Source: Nageia nagi (lineage: Eukaryota > Pinophyta). From it: a DNA stretch of 64,000 bases. Position numbers and translations under genes: made by a program. Each line of letters starts with the position of its first letter. Within the stretch, counting starts at the first letter, position 1. The notes beneath the pieces were generated by a model. It was not told the origin of the DNA. It did not search any database and saw only the letters and a list, made by a program, of their open reading frames with translations. The DNA lies in NCBI GenBank assembly GCA_050084985.1, contig JBITNC010000001.1, positions 130,944,001 through 131,008,000 on the forward strand, read 5' to 3'. Of this stretch, positions 35,557 to 49,171 are shown piece by piece.

Positions 35557-36700
35557 TCAAGTGTAAAAATGCTTGATATGGATGGAATTGAAGGTTTTTG
35601 GTTTTTCCTTGACATCCAAAGTTGATAACATGTATGCTCTTAATCTTGTTGCATCAACAACAACATATGGCCCCAACCAATTAGGTTCAAATTTGCCTTT
35701 AGCCTTCTCATTTGTTGTTATTTTATTGATATTCTCTTTAAAGAATAGGTCCCCTATTTTGAAATCTTTAGGTTTTATCTTCTTTCCAAATTCTCCCTTA
35801 AGTTTGACATGATAAACCTTTTTATGCTTAATGGATCTAATTCTTTTTTCGTCTAACATCTCTTACTATTGTAATCTTGCTTTTCTTGCATCTTCATCCA
35901 AAATACAACCTTGTAAAGAGATCCTAAGTGAAGGAATCTGTAACTCAAATGGGACAATGGCCTCATCTCCATTTCCCAATGAAAAAGGGGTTTCCCTAGT
36001 GATTGTTTGGACACTAGTTCTATAGGCCCATAGTGCATATGGCAATTGCTCATGCCAATCTCTTTTGTACTTATCCCATGTTTTGGCAAGAATACTCTTA
36101 AGTGTCTTGTTTGTTGCTTCAACTTGACCATTGTCTTGAGGGTAGTAAATTGAAGAAAAGGTTTGTGTGATGTGAAAATTTTTAGAAAATGCTTGCATAT
36201 CCTTGCCCTTGAGATTTAGACCATTATCCATGATCAACCTTTGTGGCACACCAAATCTAGTTTTGATGTATTATATGCAATAATCTTTTCTTATGTAACT
36301 GACTTCATGGGGATGGCTTCCACCCACTTGGTAGTATATTCTATAGCTATGATGACAAATTTGTGTCCTTGTCTAGAATGAGGATTAATCATGCCAATCA
36401 AATCTACTCCCCAAGTAGCAAAGGGCCATGGAGAAATAATTGGCATGACACACATGCTTTCACATGAATTTGATAATATTCTTCCATAGTGGGCCAATAG
36501 TACCCTATTCTCAAGATTTTTGTATAAAGAGATTTGGCATGAAAATGGACACCACATAATCCATCATGATCTTGCTCTAAAGTAGTAGCTATCTCATAAT
36601 ATGTTAAACATATCAATAAATCACCATCAAAGGATCTTATATATAAAATATCACCAATGATAACATATTTCATAGCAATCCTTCTCAATATTAGTCTATC
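35557..36700 (-). pseudogene. Integrase of element D
   Basis: The zinc-binding HHCC part at about 36540-36620 reads HDGLCGVHFHAKSL, then YYWPTMEEYYQIHVKACVSC. The core shows DLIGMINPHSRQGHKFVI, MPQRLIMDNGLNLKGKD and YYPQDNGQVEATNKTLK, holding the D, D and E residues. The C-terminal module includes GKFEPNWLGPYVVV at about 35640. It would insert element DNA into the genome. Frames shift at least twice (near 36300-36400 and 35860). Confidence 0.88.
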
Positions 36701-36789
36701 ATTCTTATATCTAGAAAGAATACTTTGGTCTCTTAAGTAGCTATAGATATCAAAATACCAATCTTAAAAAGCATTATGATTTTCAATAA

Positions 36790-37320
36790 GATAGGAAAAA
36801 AATAATGAATATGAGTTGTGTAAGATGTATAACTTAACTTATGTATAGTGAGAATGGTCTCCTCATCTTCAAGCTCAATTGGTACCAAAGAGGATGTGCT
36901 TGCCATAACATCTACATATCTGTTATTAGTCCTAGGAATGGTCTTAATAGTATACCTATCAATCCTATCCAGGAACTCAATCACAACCACCATATAAGGC
37001 CTTAGGTTCTCATATTTGGTATCATAAGTACCCTTCACTTGGTTGAAAACAATCTATGAGTCCCAATAAATTACTATGTCTATAATTTTCAATTCTAAAG
37101 CCACCTTCAATCCCAATATCAAAGTTTCATACTTAGTTGTATTAGTAGTGCATTTGAAATCTAATTTATATGCAATAGGAATTACTTGATTGGTAGGGGA
37201 GACCAAAATAATACCTAACCCTTCTTTGTGAATGCATCTAGAACCATTAAAATATAGGGTTTAGACTATAGGCTCATCCTTTAGAAGACAAATATAATCA
37301 TCAAGGATGGAGATCTCTTC
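36790..37320 (-). pseudogene. Second (archaeal-type) RNase H of element D
   Basis: Read through a few stops, it gives LYFNGSRCIHKEGLGIILVS, IPIAYKLDFKCTTNTTKYET and IDIVIYWDS, then VFNQVKGTYDTKYENLRPYM. The D of FNGS is replaced, but the E and D positions of the RNase H fold are visible. This extra RNase H is known from the Tat lineage. Confidence 0.8.
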
Positions 37321-37539
37321 AAAGTCATACTGTTGGTGCCTTGTTGATAGGTCATTAGGCCATTAGCACCATGGATCCTCCTAAAAAATGTTAGGAAATT
37401 CTTCATGGACAAACTCCTTGCCTTCCTAAGGGAAATTCGCTATCAGATCTGCAATGGCCTATCCTATAATAGATATTTTCTTCACCACATTAATATCAAA
37501 TTCTTGCAATAACATTAGCCACTTTGCAAATCTATTGGA

Positions 37540-37900
37540 TAAGTATTATTTAGCCATAAGATATTTTAAAGGATCAATAAGACTAATAACATATGTTGTG
37601 CAATATAAAAAGTAATGTCTTAATTTTTTAGTGGTAAATGTCATAGTAAAGCAAATATTCTCCATAGGAGTATACCTTGTCTCATAATCAACCAATGTCT
37701 TGCTCAAATAATAGATAGCCCTCTCTTTGTTATTTTTTAATTTTTGACATAGCATGGTTCCTATGGTGGGTAAGGAGGCTGAAATATACAAGTAAGTAGG
37801 TTGGGAAAAATCCATGGGAGTAAGAATAGGGGGGTTAATAAAATATTGCTTGATATCTTCAAATGCCTTTTGGAAATTCACATCCCACACAAACTTGACA
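37540..37900 (-). pseudogene. First RNase H of element D
   Basis: NFQKAFEDIKQYFINPPILT is followed by LYISASLPTIGTMLCQ, ERAIYYLSKTLVDYETRYTP and LRHYFLYCTTYVIS. The first catalytic D of the usual LYL-x-V/A motif is lost. Confidence 0.85.
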
Positions 37901-37989
37901 ACCTTCTTAAGTAAGTAAGTGAATTATCTACACTTGTCCCCTAGTTGTGAGATGAACCTCCTAATTGAATTTATCTTTTCTTGAAGACT

Positions 37990-38900
37990 TCTATGTTATT
38001 TCAAGTTTCAAGGGGAAGGCATGTTAATAATGGCTTTTACTTTCTTAGGATCTACTTCAATTCCTCTATTTGAAACCATGAACCCTAATAATTTTTTAGA
38101 AGTAACTCCAAATGCACACTTTGAAGGTTTAAGTCTTAGTTTGTACCTTTGCAAAATGTTGAATACCTCTTCAAGGGCTTGGAGATGGTCCTTATCTTTC
38201 TTCGATTTAACAAGAATGTCATCAACATAGACCTCCACTTCTTTGTGAATATGTTTATAGAAGATACTGGCCATGGCTCTTCAATATGTAGTACCTATAT
38301 TTTTTTGTCCAAAAGGCATAACCTTCTAACAAAAATTACCCAAAGGGTTATGAAATTGGTTTTATGTTGGTTAGCAAGATTAATTAAGATTTGATTGTAA
38401 CCAAAAAACCATCCATAAATGACAACATATCATGACTAGCTATGCTATCAATAATCATATCAATATTAAGCAATGGAAAATCATCCTTAGGATAAGCATT
38501 ATTGATATCACAAAAATTAGTACATACTCGTATTTCACTAGTTGGTTTAGTAATAGGAACAATGTTAGACATTCACTCAGAATAATCAATAGGCTCTATG
38601 AATCTTGCTTACAATTATTTTTCAATCTCTTTTTTAACTAACAAGGCCTTAGAAGGATGCATTTTTCTAGTCTTTTGCTTAATTGGTTTGGTATTTCCTT
38701 TTAATGGAAAATTATACATAACAAATGAAGGATCTCACCTAGGCATATCATCATAAGACCAAGCAAAATTTTTAGAATGTGTGATGAATTTAGATTTGTA
38801 CCTTTCTTACTCGAAAGAGGTTAGAGCTACTCCAATTTGAAGCAATCTCTCCTTATTTGTAGTGCCAATGTTAATGTTTAGCAACTCTTCTTGTGGGAAG
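37990..38900 (-). pseudogene. Reverse transcriptase of element D
   Basis: Blocks FAWSYDDMPR, NIVPITKPTSEIRVCTNFCD, YPKDDFPLLNIDMIIDS and LSFMDG are followed after frameshifts by the catalytic VEVYVDDILVKSKKDKDH and KCAFGVTSKKLLGFMVSNRG. The part between 38380 and 38270 is broken. Confidence 0.88.
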
Positions 38901-39600
38901 GTGAGATCCTTATTTGTTGCTAATAATGATGGCAAATCCTCCATAGTAGGATCAGCAATCTTAGCTTCTTCTAAGGGATGAACCTATAACACATCATGAA
39001 AATTGACCTCTTGGCCAAAGTAAGCATACTCATGAAGCATATAAGAGGCATGACATTTTTTATTAGACTTGGGAAATTTTGAATGTACCCCTAAGTATTC
39101 AAGAAAATAATCATTAGTACTAAAATAATCAAAGGAAAGAGGCAAGCTATGATCAATCCACATATCTTCATCAATTTCATCAAATAATTATATCACATTA
39201 GATGTTTTAACAAACTATATGGGACCCCATTTTTGTTTAACTTGTCCATCACTACCTAGACCTGTCTTAGTAAGCTATGCTTTTGGAAAAATAGAAAAAT
39301 CAAACATACCTTGCTCAAGTTTTACCTAAACCTCCTCCCTTGTACTTGCAATTGTTAACCATATATTTTTGAACAAAGGTAGAAGGAAAGGTTTTACCTT
39401 ATTTGGAAGATATAGGGACATCATCTGTAGAATATTGGTTCATCATTTTAGATAGAACATAGTTGAAAGGATCACTAACATCTTCATCTGTATGGTGCTA
39501 GCACCCTATATGTAGAATAACATAGCGATAATGGCCTAAAATAGCTAATATTGAAGGCCATCCCAAGTCTTTAATAGATGTAAATAAGTTTGTATCATCT
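38901..39600 (-). other. Protease-RT linker of element D
   Basis: A decayed linker on the minus strand, with readable pieces such as SYMLHEYAYFGQEVNFHDVL and LPSLLATNKDLTFPQEELLN. No domain recognised. Confidence 0.5.
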
Positions 39601-40245
39601 ATTTTGTAAGTGCCCATACCTATTTCTATGATTTGTACCTATTTATCTATATTTTTTGTTGGTGTGGGATCATATAAGGGTTCTATTTCAAAAAGTGGTG
39701 GAACCAAGGCTATCTCCTCAAAGTCAATAGCATTACATAGTGCATAGGGCTTAGGATCAGCTAAGCTTGTATGTACTTCTCCTTGGAATTCAAATTTCAA
39801 TCTACCATGTAATGTAATAGGAACAACTTCCATATTATGGATCTAAGGTCTTCCTAAAAGCATGTTATAAGATAACTTGGAATCAAATACCTAAAACTTG
39901 GTTGGAATAGTTCTAACTCCTATGGTAATCATGATGATATCTATGACTAGTGGTTTCTTAGAAGAACTATAACAGGCTCTAATTTTGAAAGTACCTTCTT
40001 CTAATGGGGGGATGGTTACACCTTTTTCTTGTAATTGAGTCAAAAAATAGTTAGAACACACATTAAAAGCTAAACCATTATCTACCCTAGTCCTTTTGAC
40101 TTCCCATTCATCTACCATAGGGGTGATATACAAAGCTACACACTCATCTACTAGTTCTTGGTTGAGTATTTCAGATTTGTGAAAGGAGATAGTGTCACTT
40201 TCCCTAATGGTTTGGAGCTTATCAAAAAATGTAGCCATTAAAATG
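39601..40245 (-). pseudogene. Aspartic protease region of element D
   Basis: The active-site loop reads RVDNGLAFNVCSNYFL where D-T/D-G-S/A is expected. A downstream block LSYNMLLGRPQIHNMEVVPI follows after a stop. Same fold and position as the protease of element B. Confidence 0.82.
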
Positions 40246-41620
40246 TTATTAGGAATAGTTTAATTCTTAAATAAAGTATATAAAATATCCCTATGAGCTT
40301 GAGAAGTAGAAATGAGATCATACAAGCTAATCTTGGCTAGTGTATTTTTTAATTAATCAATCATACTTTAAACTTTAGGATTAAGTGGGATAATTACTTG
40401 TTCAATGGTAACTAGATTTGGAACATTGTGTGGATGTCCTCTTCATGACAATGATAGCATATCCTTATTTAGCAAGATGTTCATCAATCTTGTACCCTTC
40501 TTATTCTATGAGGGCCATGATAGTTACTTCCAATGTTTTGCAAAAGTTTGTAGCATGCCCTTTTCATTGATAATAAGCACAATATGCCTCAAAGTGTCTC
40601 AAAGGGGTATCATCATCAACTTTTTCAAGTGGGTGTAGAAGGCCTTTCTTCATGAAGTCCCTCAAAATAATTCTTAGTGGAACTGGAAATGTGTAGTCGA
40701 TCTCTTTTAAGGAAGTAGATCTTTATGCCTTTGGAGGAGTCTTGGGTCTATCTACCATATTAACTGGTTTCTCCTCTTTCTTGGCAATGATTTCCTATTA
40801 TCTTTGAAAAAATTGTTATATGTATATTTAAGCTCTCCTATAGATAATTGAAGTAGAGTACTAAAACCAACATCCTTAGCACTAGGAGCATGCAATTGAA
40901 GTAGAGGAATAATAGATTCACAAAATATGCCACAAATCCTAGATTCATCTAGTTTAACTCAAGTAGTTTTCCATACCTTTTTGAAGCATAATACATACTT
41001 CTCTATGGTTTCATTTCTTGCTTGATGAAGTGCACATAATTATGATATATTGAATTATTCTTTAATATTATGCTTGTATTGACCCATAAATATTCGAACT
41101 AAGGTTTTGAAGGAATAAATAGACTTACCAAGCAAAGAGTAGAACCATTGAGTAGAATCACCTTTCAAACTCCTTGGGAAGAATTTAGCCACTAACCTCT
41201 CATCCAAACCTAGTTTCAACAAGTGCTCCTCATAAAAGCTAATGAGATGCTGCTTGGGATCCTATTCACTACTAAACATCTTGAACTTGGGGGTCTTGTG
41301 ATCAGGTGGTAGGGGAAAATTACAGATGTCATCCATTAAGGGTGAAATAAAAATGCCATCATAATCATTAGAATTGGATGTTGAGGTATTAGATGAGCCT
41401 ACTAGATTAGTCATGCTGGAACCTAGATTTTTATTTATAGCAATCTCACTTTGCATATCTAGAATATTCATGTTCAGAACCTAAAGTGTGGTTATGAGTT
41501 GATCCATCTTAACATCACTAGCATATTAAATATAGAAATATATGGCATTGGAGGCTTGATCTTGATAAGAAGGATTAGTGTGATCTCACCTCTAGGATAA
41601 GATAAATCAAGTAATCAGGT
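40246..41620 (-). pseudogene. gag of element D
   Basis: After an N-terminal Asn/Ser-rich part (NKNLGSSMTNLVGSSNTSTS), the gag core can be followed through stops: PDHKTPKFKMFSSE, LLKLGLDERLVAKFFPRSLK, STQWFYSLLGKSIYSFKTL. A worn zinc-knuckle region lies near 40550. No intact frame. Confidence 0.75.
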
Positions 41621-41626
41621 TCACCA
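41610..41626 (-). other. Primer binding site of element D
   Basis: On the minus strand TGGTGAACCTGATTACT follows the 5' LTR by a few bases; compare TGGTGAACTC after the element A LTR. Confidence 0.65.
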
Positions 41627-41629
41627 AAA

Positions 41630-42271
41630 TGTAGTAGCTAAATAATGTAATTAATACAAATGGGATTAATTAACGCACTATTGCTCTACTTTAAAAATAT
41701 TGACACATATATCAAAAATATGGAAATAACATGTAATAGGAATGTAGTAGTGTTTACTTAGATTCTATATTCATTTTGTTAATCATAAAATGCACAAAAG
41801 ACAAAGCATACATTCATGAACAAGTACGCTATTAATGTCCTAGAATTGGCATGCCATTGGCATCATAAGATAAGTGAAATTATAGATGCAAAAAAGAATG
41901 TAGTGATGAGCAAATTAGTGAATAATTAAATTATGAACATATGCATGAACTTAAAAAATAATAAATATGCAATGTAGATAGATAAAGCAAGTTGCAATCC
42001 TTCAAATGATCTTAAATTGATAATCCTTGTATTAGCTTGTAATGATTATTTGCCCATGATTCGCTCATGATCTATAGGTCATCAAATGATGCCTTTATAT
42101 ATGATGCAAGTTTACATGACTTTGATATTTTTACCCCTTGTACAATCCATAAGGGTCAAATACATGGCCTACACCTCTTTTATACATTTTTAATCCCTTT
42201 TTACATAAGAATTTGTTAAGCGATTAAAATGATTTATTAAATATAAAAAGTTTCACTTTGAGGTGTCTATT
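41630..42271 (-). mobile_element. 5' LTR of element D
   Basis: It aligns with 33664-34304 in the same orientation. The terminal TGTAGAC has decayed to AATAGAC. Confidence 0.88.
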
Positions 42272-44348
42272 GGGATACGACTAATACAATATTTTAAGTG
42301 TTTCAAATATAGATACACCTATTGCTTCAAATTAATGTCCTATTGTACAACCTAAAAAGACTAAGGTACAAAAAATGATGATAATACACCAAGAAGGCAA
42401 AGTGAAAGCGAACAAAGATTACACCTCCATGAGGAATATGAAAATGCTCTAGAAGGCTATAGCCACTAAGCTTAAAAAGACATAGAAAATTATCAATTGA
42501 GAGATGAAGAACTTCCACCTAATGTACTAGAGGTAGTCACCAAAATCTTATCTATTCCCCAAGGTAGGAAATTGTTAGCTGTAAAAGAGTATCTCCCTTT
42601 CCTTTTCCAAACCTTGCAAGAAGTAGATATCAAATTCAAACACCTTTAAATATCTACCTTAAACACTAACCCTAAATATATCAAATAAAAATAAATGATG
42701 TAATAAACTCAATGTAATATGATATTAACTCCTTGTATGTAGTAATACTAATATTTTAATTCATCATAGATTGCTTCATTACAATTTCACTTATCCTTAC
42801 CTAATGATATTCCTGAATCTCTAGTCTAAAACTAATCACTTGATAACCAAGAGGAACATTGTGAAGCTATTGAGCCTAGGGTTGTTGTTCTATTTATTAA
42901 TTTAGCTTCATTCCATAACCTTTAAGAACCTTAGGCTTTCATAAAATATCCCAAGATTCAACAAGTATTCCTAGAGTGCAATGAGGAATAGGAAGATAAC
43001 ATTGATGAAGAATACTTGAGTGATATTTTAGAGCATGATGTGCCTAACATACTAGTCATCCCTGATGTTTGGATGGATGAGCTAGATCTAGTAATAATAT
43101 TTGGTATGAGACAAAGACCCAGATGGTCAAATGAATAATTTTCAATCTTAAGGAAAGAATTGAGTTTCCTAAAGCTCAATATGGACTTCAAATCTTCTTC
43201 ACCAGAATACAAAATGGAGATGGTCAGCAATTTGGTAAGAATCCTAAAACAAGAGAAGGTTCAATATTTTAGATTTGTAATATTATTAAAAGATAAGAAT
43301 CAAGATACCCATCATGTCAAGTGGATCCAAATGATGTACTCCAAAATATTATGCAATTAAAACAACAAAAGGACTCTATCATGGCTTGCATCAACAATTT
43401 TACACCTACACTTTCAAGAGATAGTGAGAACTTATTTTGCTATCACATATGCTAAAAAAGGTATGATAAATAGGTAAACTTCATAAGATTTATGGTCATT
43501 ATGATCTTAGAGTCCATTTGTAAAGGCACCAATTAGAAGCTATTTCATTTAATAATGATTATGATTTGTTAGCTAAATTATTTCCTCTTAGTTTGAAATT
43601 AGATACATCCTTATGGTTTACTAATTTTCCTAATGAAAGTATTACATATTTTGATGATATTGTTAAGGTATTTTATAGCTCGTTATCACTTATATGTAAC
43701 CCAAAAATTATATCCCTTAAACATGTATACCTTAAAATAAAAACAAGGCCAACTTGTTAATGATTTCATTATTCAATAGTCCAAAGTATCTAACCAAGTT
43801 CAAATCCCTACTAAAGAAAAGAAGCATACCCTTTTCTGAGCATTATTGCCATCCTGTAGGAATAACTTCTCTATTTTCTAGGACTATCCTTATGATAAAT
43901 GATTAGTAAGGAATCTTGCTATAATCCATTCAATGAACCATTAACCCATATAAAGCAAACAATAGTCCTCAAACCTATTTGCCTTGACAAGCTTAGGAAG
44001 GGCCAACCCCAACTCAAACCTAAAACCAAAATGATAGTTAGAGTTAGGCATGATGCTATAGAAGTTTGGGAACCTAGGAGTTCACATAGGAAATATATTG
44101 AATTCCATAAGGATATTAGTGAAGTCTTATATGTTTTATTATCCATGAACCTAGTTCATTATCCACCAATAAAAGATCCCCATCGAATTAAATCTCCTAG
44201 CTATCAAGCACACCTCTTTTGTAACTTCCATAAGAGAGATGGTCATGCCATAAAAGAGTGTTGTCATTTGAAAAATATAATCCATGAATTGCATGATAAA
44301 GGTAAATTTAAATTTAACCCTAATGTTTTAGATGAGGTTTTACAATAG
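42272..44348 (+). pseudogene. gag of element C
   Basis: Plus-strand pieces separated by stops and shifts. The N-terminal part at 42380-42640 includes EELPPNVLEVVTKILSIPQG. The gag core at about 43540-43750 reads LLAKLFPLSLKLDTSLWFTN. A C-terminal part at 43899-44348 ends in the knuckle CNFHKRDGHAIKECCHLKNI, which keeps the CxxH..GH..C residues, and NIIHELHDKGKFKFNPN. The core resembles element A gag. No protease or RT follows. Confidence 0.78.
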
Positions 44349-45540
44349 CATAGGGCCAAAGCAGCATATAATGGACTTGTATATCCATAAAATCAAAGGC
44401 TAAGGATATCCCATAATCCATTTTTATAATTCAATAAGGTACAACTTGATGATGATGAAAAATAATTGCATACCAATAATGTGAGTATTCCTTAATCACA
44501 ACCATAATAACAAGTATAACAATCATTGATTCTAGGTATGATTCTTGATGTTGATGGTATTTGGGTTATTATGTAAATCCTTTTCTTGCATTTTTTATTT
44601 GCATGCTTATTTTGCATCATTTCTTAAAAATATAAACTGAGTGATTAAATTTGGGTTTCTTTCCCTCCAAGTTTCCTAACAATGATGTTGGGTTCTAGTG
44701 TTTTGGGTTCATTCTTAAATAGCTAAAATAAAAACCTTTTTCATAAAAAAATGGGGTGTGGTTCTTTAGTTCTAAAAATATTAATCATATCTAATAAAAA
44801 GTCTAAAAAGTTTAAAGAATATTTTACGAATTTGATGCATGAAACCTAGGTACATTGATTTTTCTACCTTCATTTTGTCAAAATTTAGGCCTCCTTTTCT
44901 CAAAAATTAGGCCAATCCATGAAAATATATTCTTTTCATGCAAACTTTATTCTTTATTCTTATGTATTGTCACTTCATTATAACCATATCACATGTGACT
45001 ATTTCTGTATCTATAAAAGTTAATATTTTTCTCTTTATCAAAAAAGGGTTGTATTTCTTTAAGTACTTGATAATTATGTGTTTACTTTTAAATTTGCTTA
45101 CTTTTATCTTGCCTTTTCATGTTTTAAAAAATTAGACACATTTATTTTATTTTAATTTAAAAATAAATAAATCATAATAAAATAGGGAAAAATCAAAATA
45201 TATATAAGTCAAAATATACATGGTATGTCTGGCAATACAACTAGTTCCTCCCATGGGAGCTATGCCCAACCAATGTATCATAAATGTGAGTCCTAATCTT
45301 ATACCTCACTTTACTCCTAGTGGTTGAGACTTATACTAGTATCTATCCAAATTGTAACAAATGATTATCCTTTGCTACAAGAAAATCTTAGAGCCTCCTA
45401 AGCTTTTGCTGATAGACAACATATGGTAGAGACAATAGTGTCTCTATATGTTCATATAGAGTACCTAGCTTCTCATCTTGAGTTGATAACTACTCCTATA
45501 GGCTTAAATCTTATGCTTGTATTATCTCTACCTGAGCCTC
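44349..45540. other. Gene-free part of element C
   Basis: AT-rich, with no trace of protease, RT or integrase on either strand. Confidence 0.5.
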
Positions 45541-47000
45541 CAACCCTATGTCAAAGTAAGTGCTCTAGGTTAGTTTAACTCTAAAAATTGAAATTAGATC
45601 AACTCCATTTTTTGGTGTTTCATAAGTATACCTATTATATAAACTGAGGGTGTGGTATCTCCTAATGTGAATGGTCCAAAGGAATATACTATTTGATTAG
45701 GAGATGGTGGACCACTAATGTACATAGTATTCCCCTCCTACCCCTTCTCCTCCTCTTCCTCTACCTCCTTGTCATCGAGGCCTAATGGAAGGGAACTCAC
45801 TATGCCACACTAGTGCCTATAATATTAAGTATGCTAATGGTGTAGGGTCGATACTATAGGGAAATAGTCCTCAGGTACCTCCTATTCTATGCTCCACATT
45901 GGCATAACTAGGACTCTAGGTGTAATAGTCTAATATCTATAGTACCTAACCATAATACACCAAACCCTCAAAATAGGCATGTCTTATGCTAGACTAAATT
46001 AAAGAAGTACTCTATCAAGTTGATAGAACTTTGTGATCCATATTTGACCCTAGATATGATGAGAAGTCATGCTCCATGATAGCTCCTCATTGAACTCCCC
46101 CCAAAATGGTAAGCCAAAGTAGGGATCCCATATCACATCTTCCTCATCTAGCAAGTTGAGCAATCTTTGAAACTACTCTATTCCTCATGTCTTCCTCATC
46201 CTCTAATTGTTCTACCATAGAAACCAATGGGTCATTTCCTCCTAATTCATCATTGGGAAATAGGTCTAAACTATGCCTATGTGCTTGTATTCCCATGCTT
46301 GTAGGATAAATTAGTGTACCATGATCCTACCTCCCTTCTTCACAAATACAAAGTTATGAAGATCCCTATAGAACATCACCAAAATGCATGGTGCCCATGC
46401 ATATCTCTCTCTACAAATTCATATCCCAAACACAATCAAGATTAGTTTGGTGTGAAAGCACTCATGCTTCTTATCACTATATAGAATCATGTCGATAAGA
46501 ACCATAATATATATCTTGGATCATCAGCACTATTTATATCTTCTAGGGGCATATACATGGTATAATTAAGGGGTACTCCCTTATTCTATTGTTGATAATC
46601 ATAGACACCTATCAATTAATAACAATGCTTCTCCATCTCTACCATCGAAAGTGTAGCCCTATAGATTAATGTACCCTTCACAAGTACCCATAGGATAAGA
46701 TGGATATTTGCATAGGTGATAGTCATCTCACCTATTAGCAAATGGAATGTATTGGTTTCATCACACCAATGCTCCTTTAGGGAATTCAAAAAGTAATTTT
46801 CACATGGGATGCAAGTAATACCCCTCATTTGACCAAGTTTGGATGAGTCTAATTATTCCCTTTCCTTAACTGGAAAGGAAAAAATCTATAGCCACATCAA
46901 TAGTTCCACTCCATGGCTCACATCTCATGAGGTAGGCCTAATCGTGCACCCATGCCAAAAATAAAAACTTATCAATAATTGAATAAAAAGTTGATAATTA
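45541..47000 (-). pseudogene. Antisense PMD relic of element C
   Basis: The minus-strand block at 46828-46616 contains HWCDETNTFHLLIGEMTITY, the PMD core, followed by a decayed NIHLILWVLVKGTL. Further along, read through many stops, an acidic tail with NDELGGNDPLVSMVEQLEDE and EVEEEEEKG can be seen, as in the PMD genes of B and E. Decay is heavy, so exon borders cannot be set. It lies antisense to the C gag. Confidence 0.75.
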
Positions 47001-49171
47001 CAAATTTAAAATTAAATGGACTAAAAAATTAATATTTATGATTTAAAAATGAAATAATTTGAGATAAATTTTTAAAATTTCAAGCATAATAATTTGTTAA
47101 TTACAATACAATTCCTAAATAATACATTTTTATAAAACTTTAATCCCAATGGAGATGCTAGAAATCCAACAGTGCCACCCAATTCAAGCACCCATTTTTA
47201 GAAAATTTTAAAAACCCCTCTTTTTTTTTTTGACATTTTATCATAAAAATATGTTTACTTCCTATCCATGCATGCTAAAAATGGGCCCTCTATATTTAGC
47301 CTAATTATTTCAATAATTTACCAAAATTGAGTAAAATTTGACCAAACTAAAAAATTGATCTATCAAAAATATCTTAATTCTTGTATAAATAAGGAATATG
47401 ATAACAATTTTTGTACTTGGGATCCTTTGAGTGAAAAATGCATAATATGAGCCCTATGAACCTATTGAGAGGTAATATAAAGAGCCATACTCACAATGAT
47501 CACACCCTAATAAAATGGTAGCTACTTCACAATCCCTCACCATCTCAAATTGATATCTAAAACCTTGAAGTCTAGAGCTCAAGATGACAAAATGCAAATG
47601 TGCAAATGAAATATAATTTCACCTAATTATAAATTAAATAGAATCCCTTTGCTTAAAAATCACACTTAACTATGCTATTTATTCTACAATGATCCTCTTT
47701 TCATCATTAATTGGGTACGCGTTCATATTTAGTTTACTTTTCTTCTTCTTTAGGTCTCCTAAATGGTGTAGTGTCATTGAGATTTAAGCAATGTTATTGG
47801 ATTTAAATGCCTTTTTCTAAAAATGGTCTATCATTGAACTTGAAGACCCTCTGTATGAAATAAAAATAGGCATGTAAATGCATGATTAAACCTAATTTGT
47901 TAGAAATACATCATGCAACAAGTTTACAAAATTAAATAAGAAACTATCCTCAAATTTTACAAAATATGATTATTTTCCATCAAACACATAACATTTTCAC
48001 TTCATGAGTACAATGTAGAAATTAAGAAATTGTTATTTTCAAAAACTCTATGATCTTTTTTAGCATTTTCACTATATTCCTAATGATGTCCTTAGATTAT
48101 CAAGGTAAAATATTGTCTATTTTAATATTTATGATGTGTATGTATGGTAAAGTTGAGAAGAATGTGTCTCTTTTCTTCAAATGCATTCCTTCTTTTTCAT
48201 TTTATGCTTATTATCTTTATATCAAGTTCATATCATGTTTTTAAAAAATATTATGTATCACACTTTACTCATGATAATTATTGCAAATGAATTTATTTTC
48301 ATTCAATAAATGCTAGAACAATTGTAATCAAATATACTTTGGTATCATAACTTATCATTATTATTTATCTTACATCTCGGCCAAGCTTTTATCTATAACT
48401 TATCATAGATGATGCTTGTCATATCAAATCATATCACATGTCAAAAATGCTTTTTCATATCATATTATTTCTCTTATCATTAGCTTCCTCTATAAGGGAG
48501 GTGTACTCTTATCATTTGATATCTTTGTAAGGAAGGATCATTTTTATCAGGAAATACATGGAAACATGATGGCTTGGGAAACCAAGTTGATCTCTCTTTT
48601 AATTTGATGCCTTTGTAAGGAAGGATCATTATCATCAAGAAATCCATAGAAATATGGTGGCTTAGGAAACCAAGTTGATCATTATTATCACTTGAAACAT
48701 TTATAAGGAAGGGTCATTCTTATCATTTGGTGCCTTTGTAAGCAAGACCCACTCATAGAAAAATTCATGGTAGCATAGTGACTTAGGAATTTGAGTTGAT
48801 CATTTAAATTGATAATCTATCTTCATAATTCTTGGTGGGTAAGTCACCAAGGATAGGTTTTATATCTTATCATTACGAACTTTTCATATCTTGATGTTTA
48901 ATGTCTATATTTGAGATATATTTATTAAAAGTGTTTCTTGTCAAAGTTATTTTCAAGTTCCTTTATCTTTTTCTTAGCCTATGATGAGAAGTCCATCATA
49001 TTGTAACCAAGACAAAGAGAGGGCATAATATAGGTGAAAAATTGGGGCATCCAAAGCTATCACTATGAGACAACTCTTCAATGAGTACTTTCTTATCTTG
49101 TTATACTTTAAATTTATGCTTTGATTATCTTTTATCCTAAAAGCATCAAATAATATTCAAAATAGGGCATC
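47001..49171. other. 3' non-coding part of element C
   Basis: AT-rich DNA with a short imperfect tandem array at 48520-48815. GGTGAAAAATTGGGGCATCC near 49035-49055 resembles the purine-rich tail of related elements. No gene. Confidence 0.5.
48520..48815. repeat. ~88-bp imperfect tandem array
   Basis: About 3.5 units sharing TTTGTAAGGAAGGATCAT and GGAAACCAAGTTGATC. Units start near 48520, 48605, 48693 (short) and 48728. Confidence 0.75.

Larger units (their letters stand above)
33664..42271 (-). mobile_element. Element D: near-complete Tat-type Ty3/gypsy element
   Basis: LTRs lie at 41630-42271 (5') and 33664-34304 (3'). Order on the minus strand: 5' LTR, PBS, gag, protease, RT, RNase H, second RNase H, integrase, tandem repeats, PPT, 3' LTR. 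A second RNase H domain before integrase is a known mark of the Tat lineage. All genes are broken by many stops and frameshifts. It sits inside element C between the C LTR and the C gag. I could not find a matching target duplication at the two ends. Confidence 0.88.
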
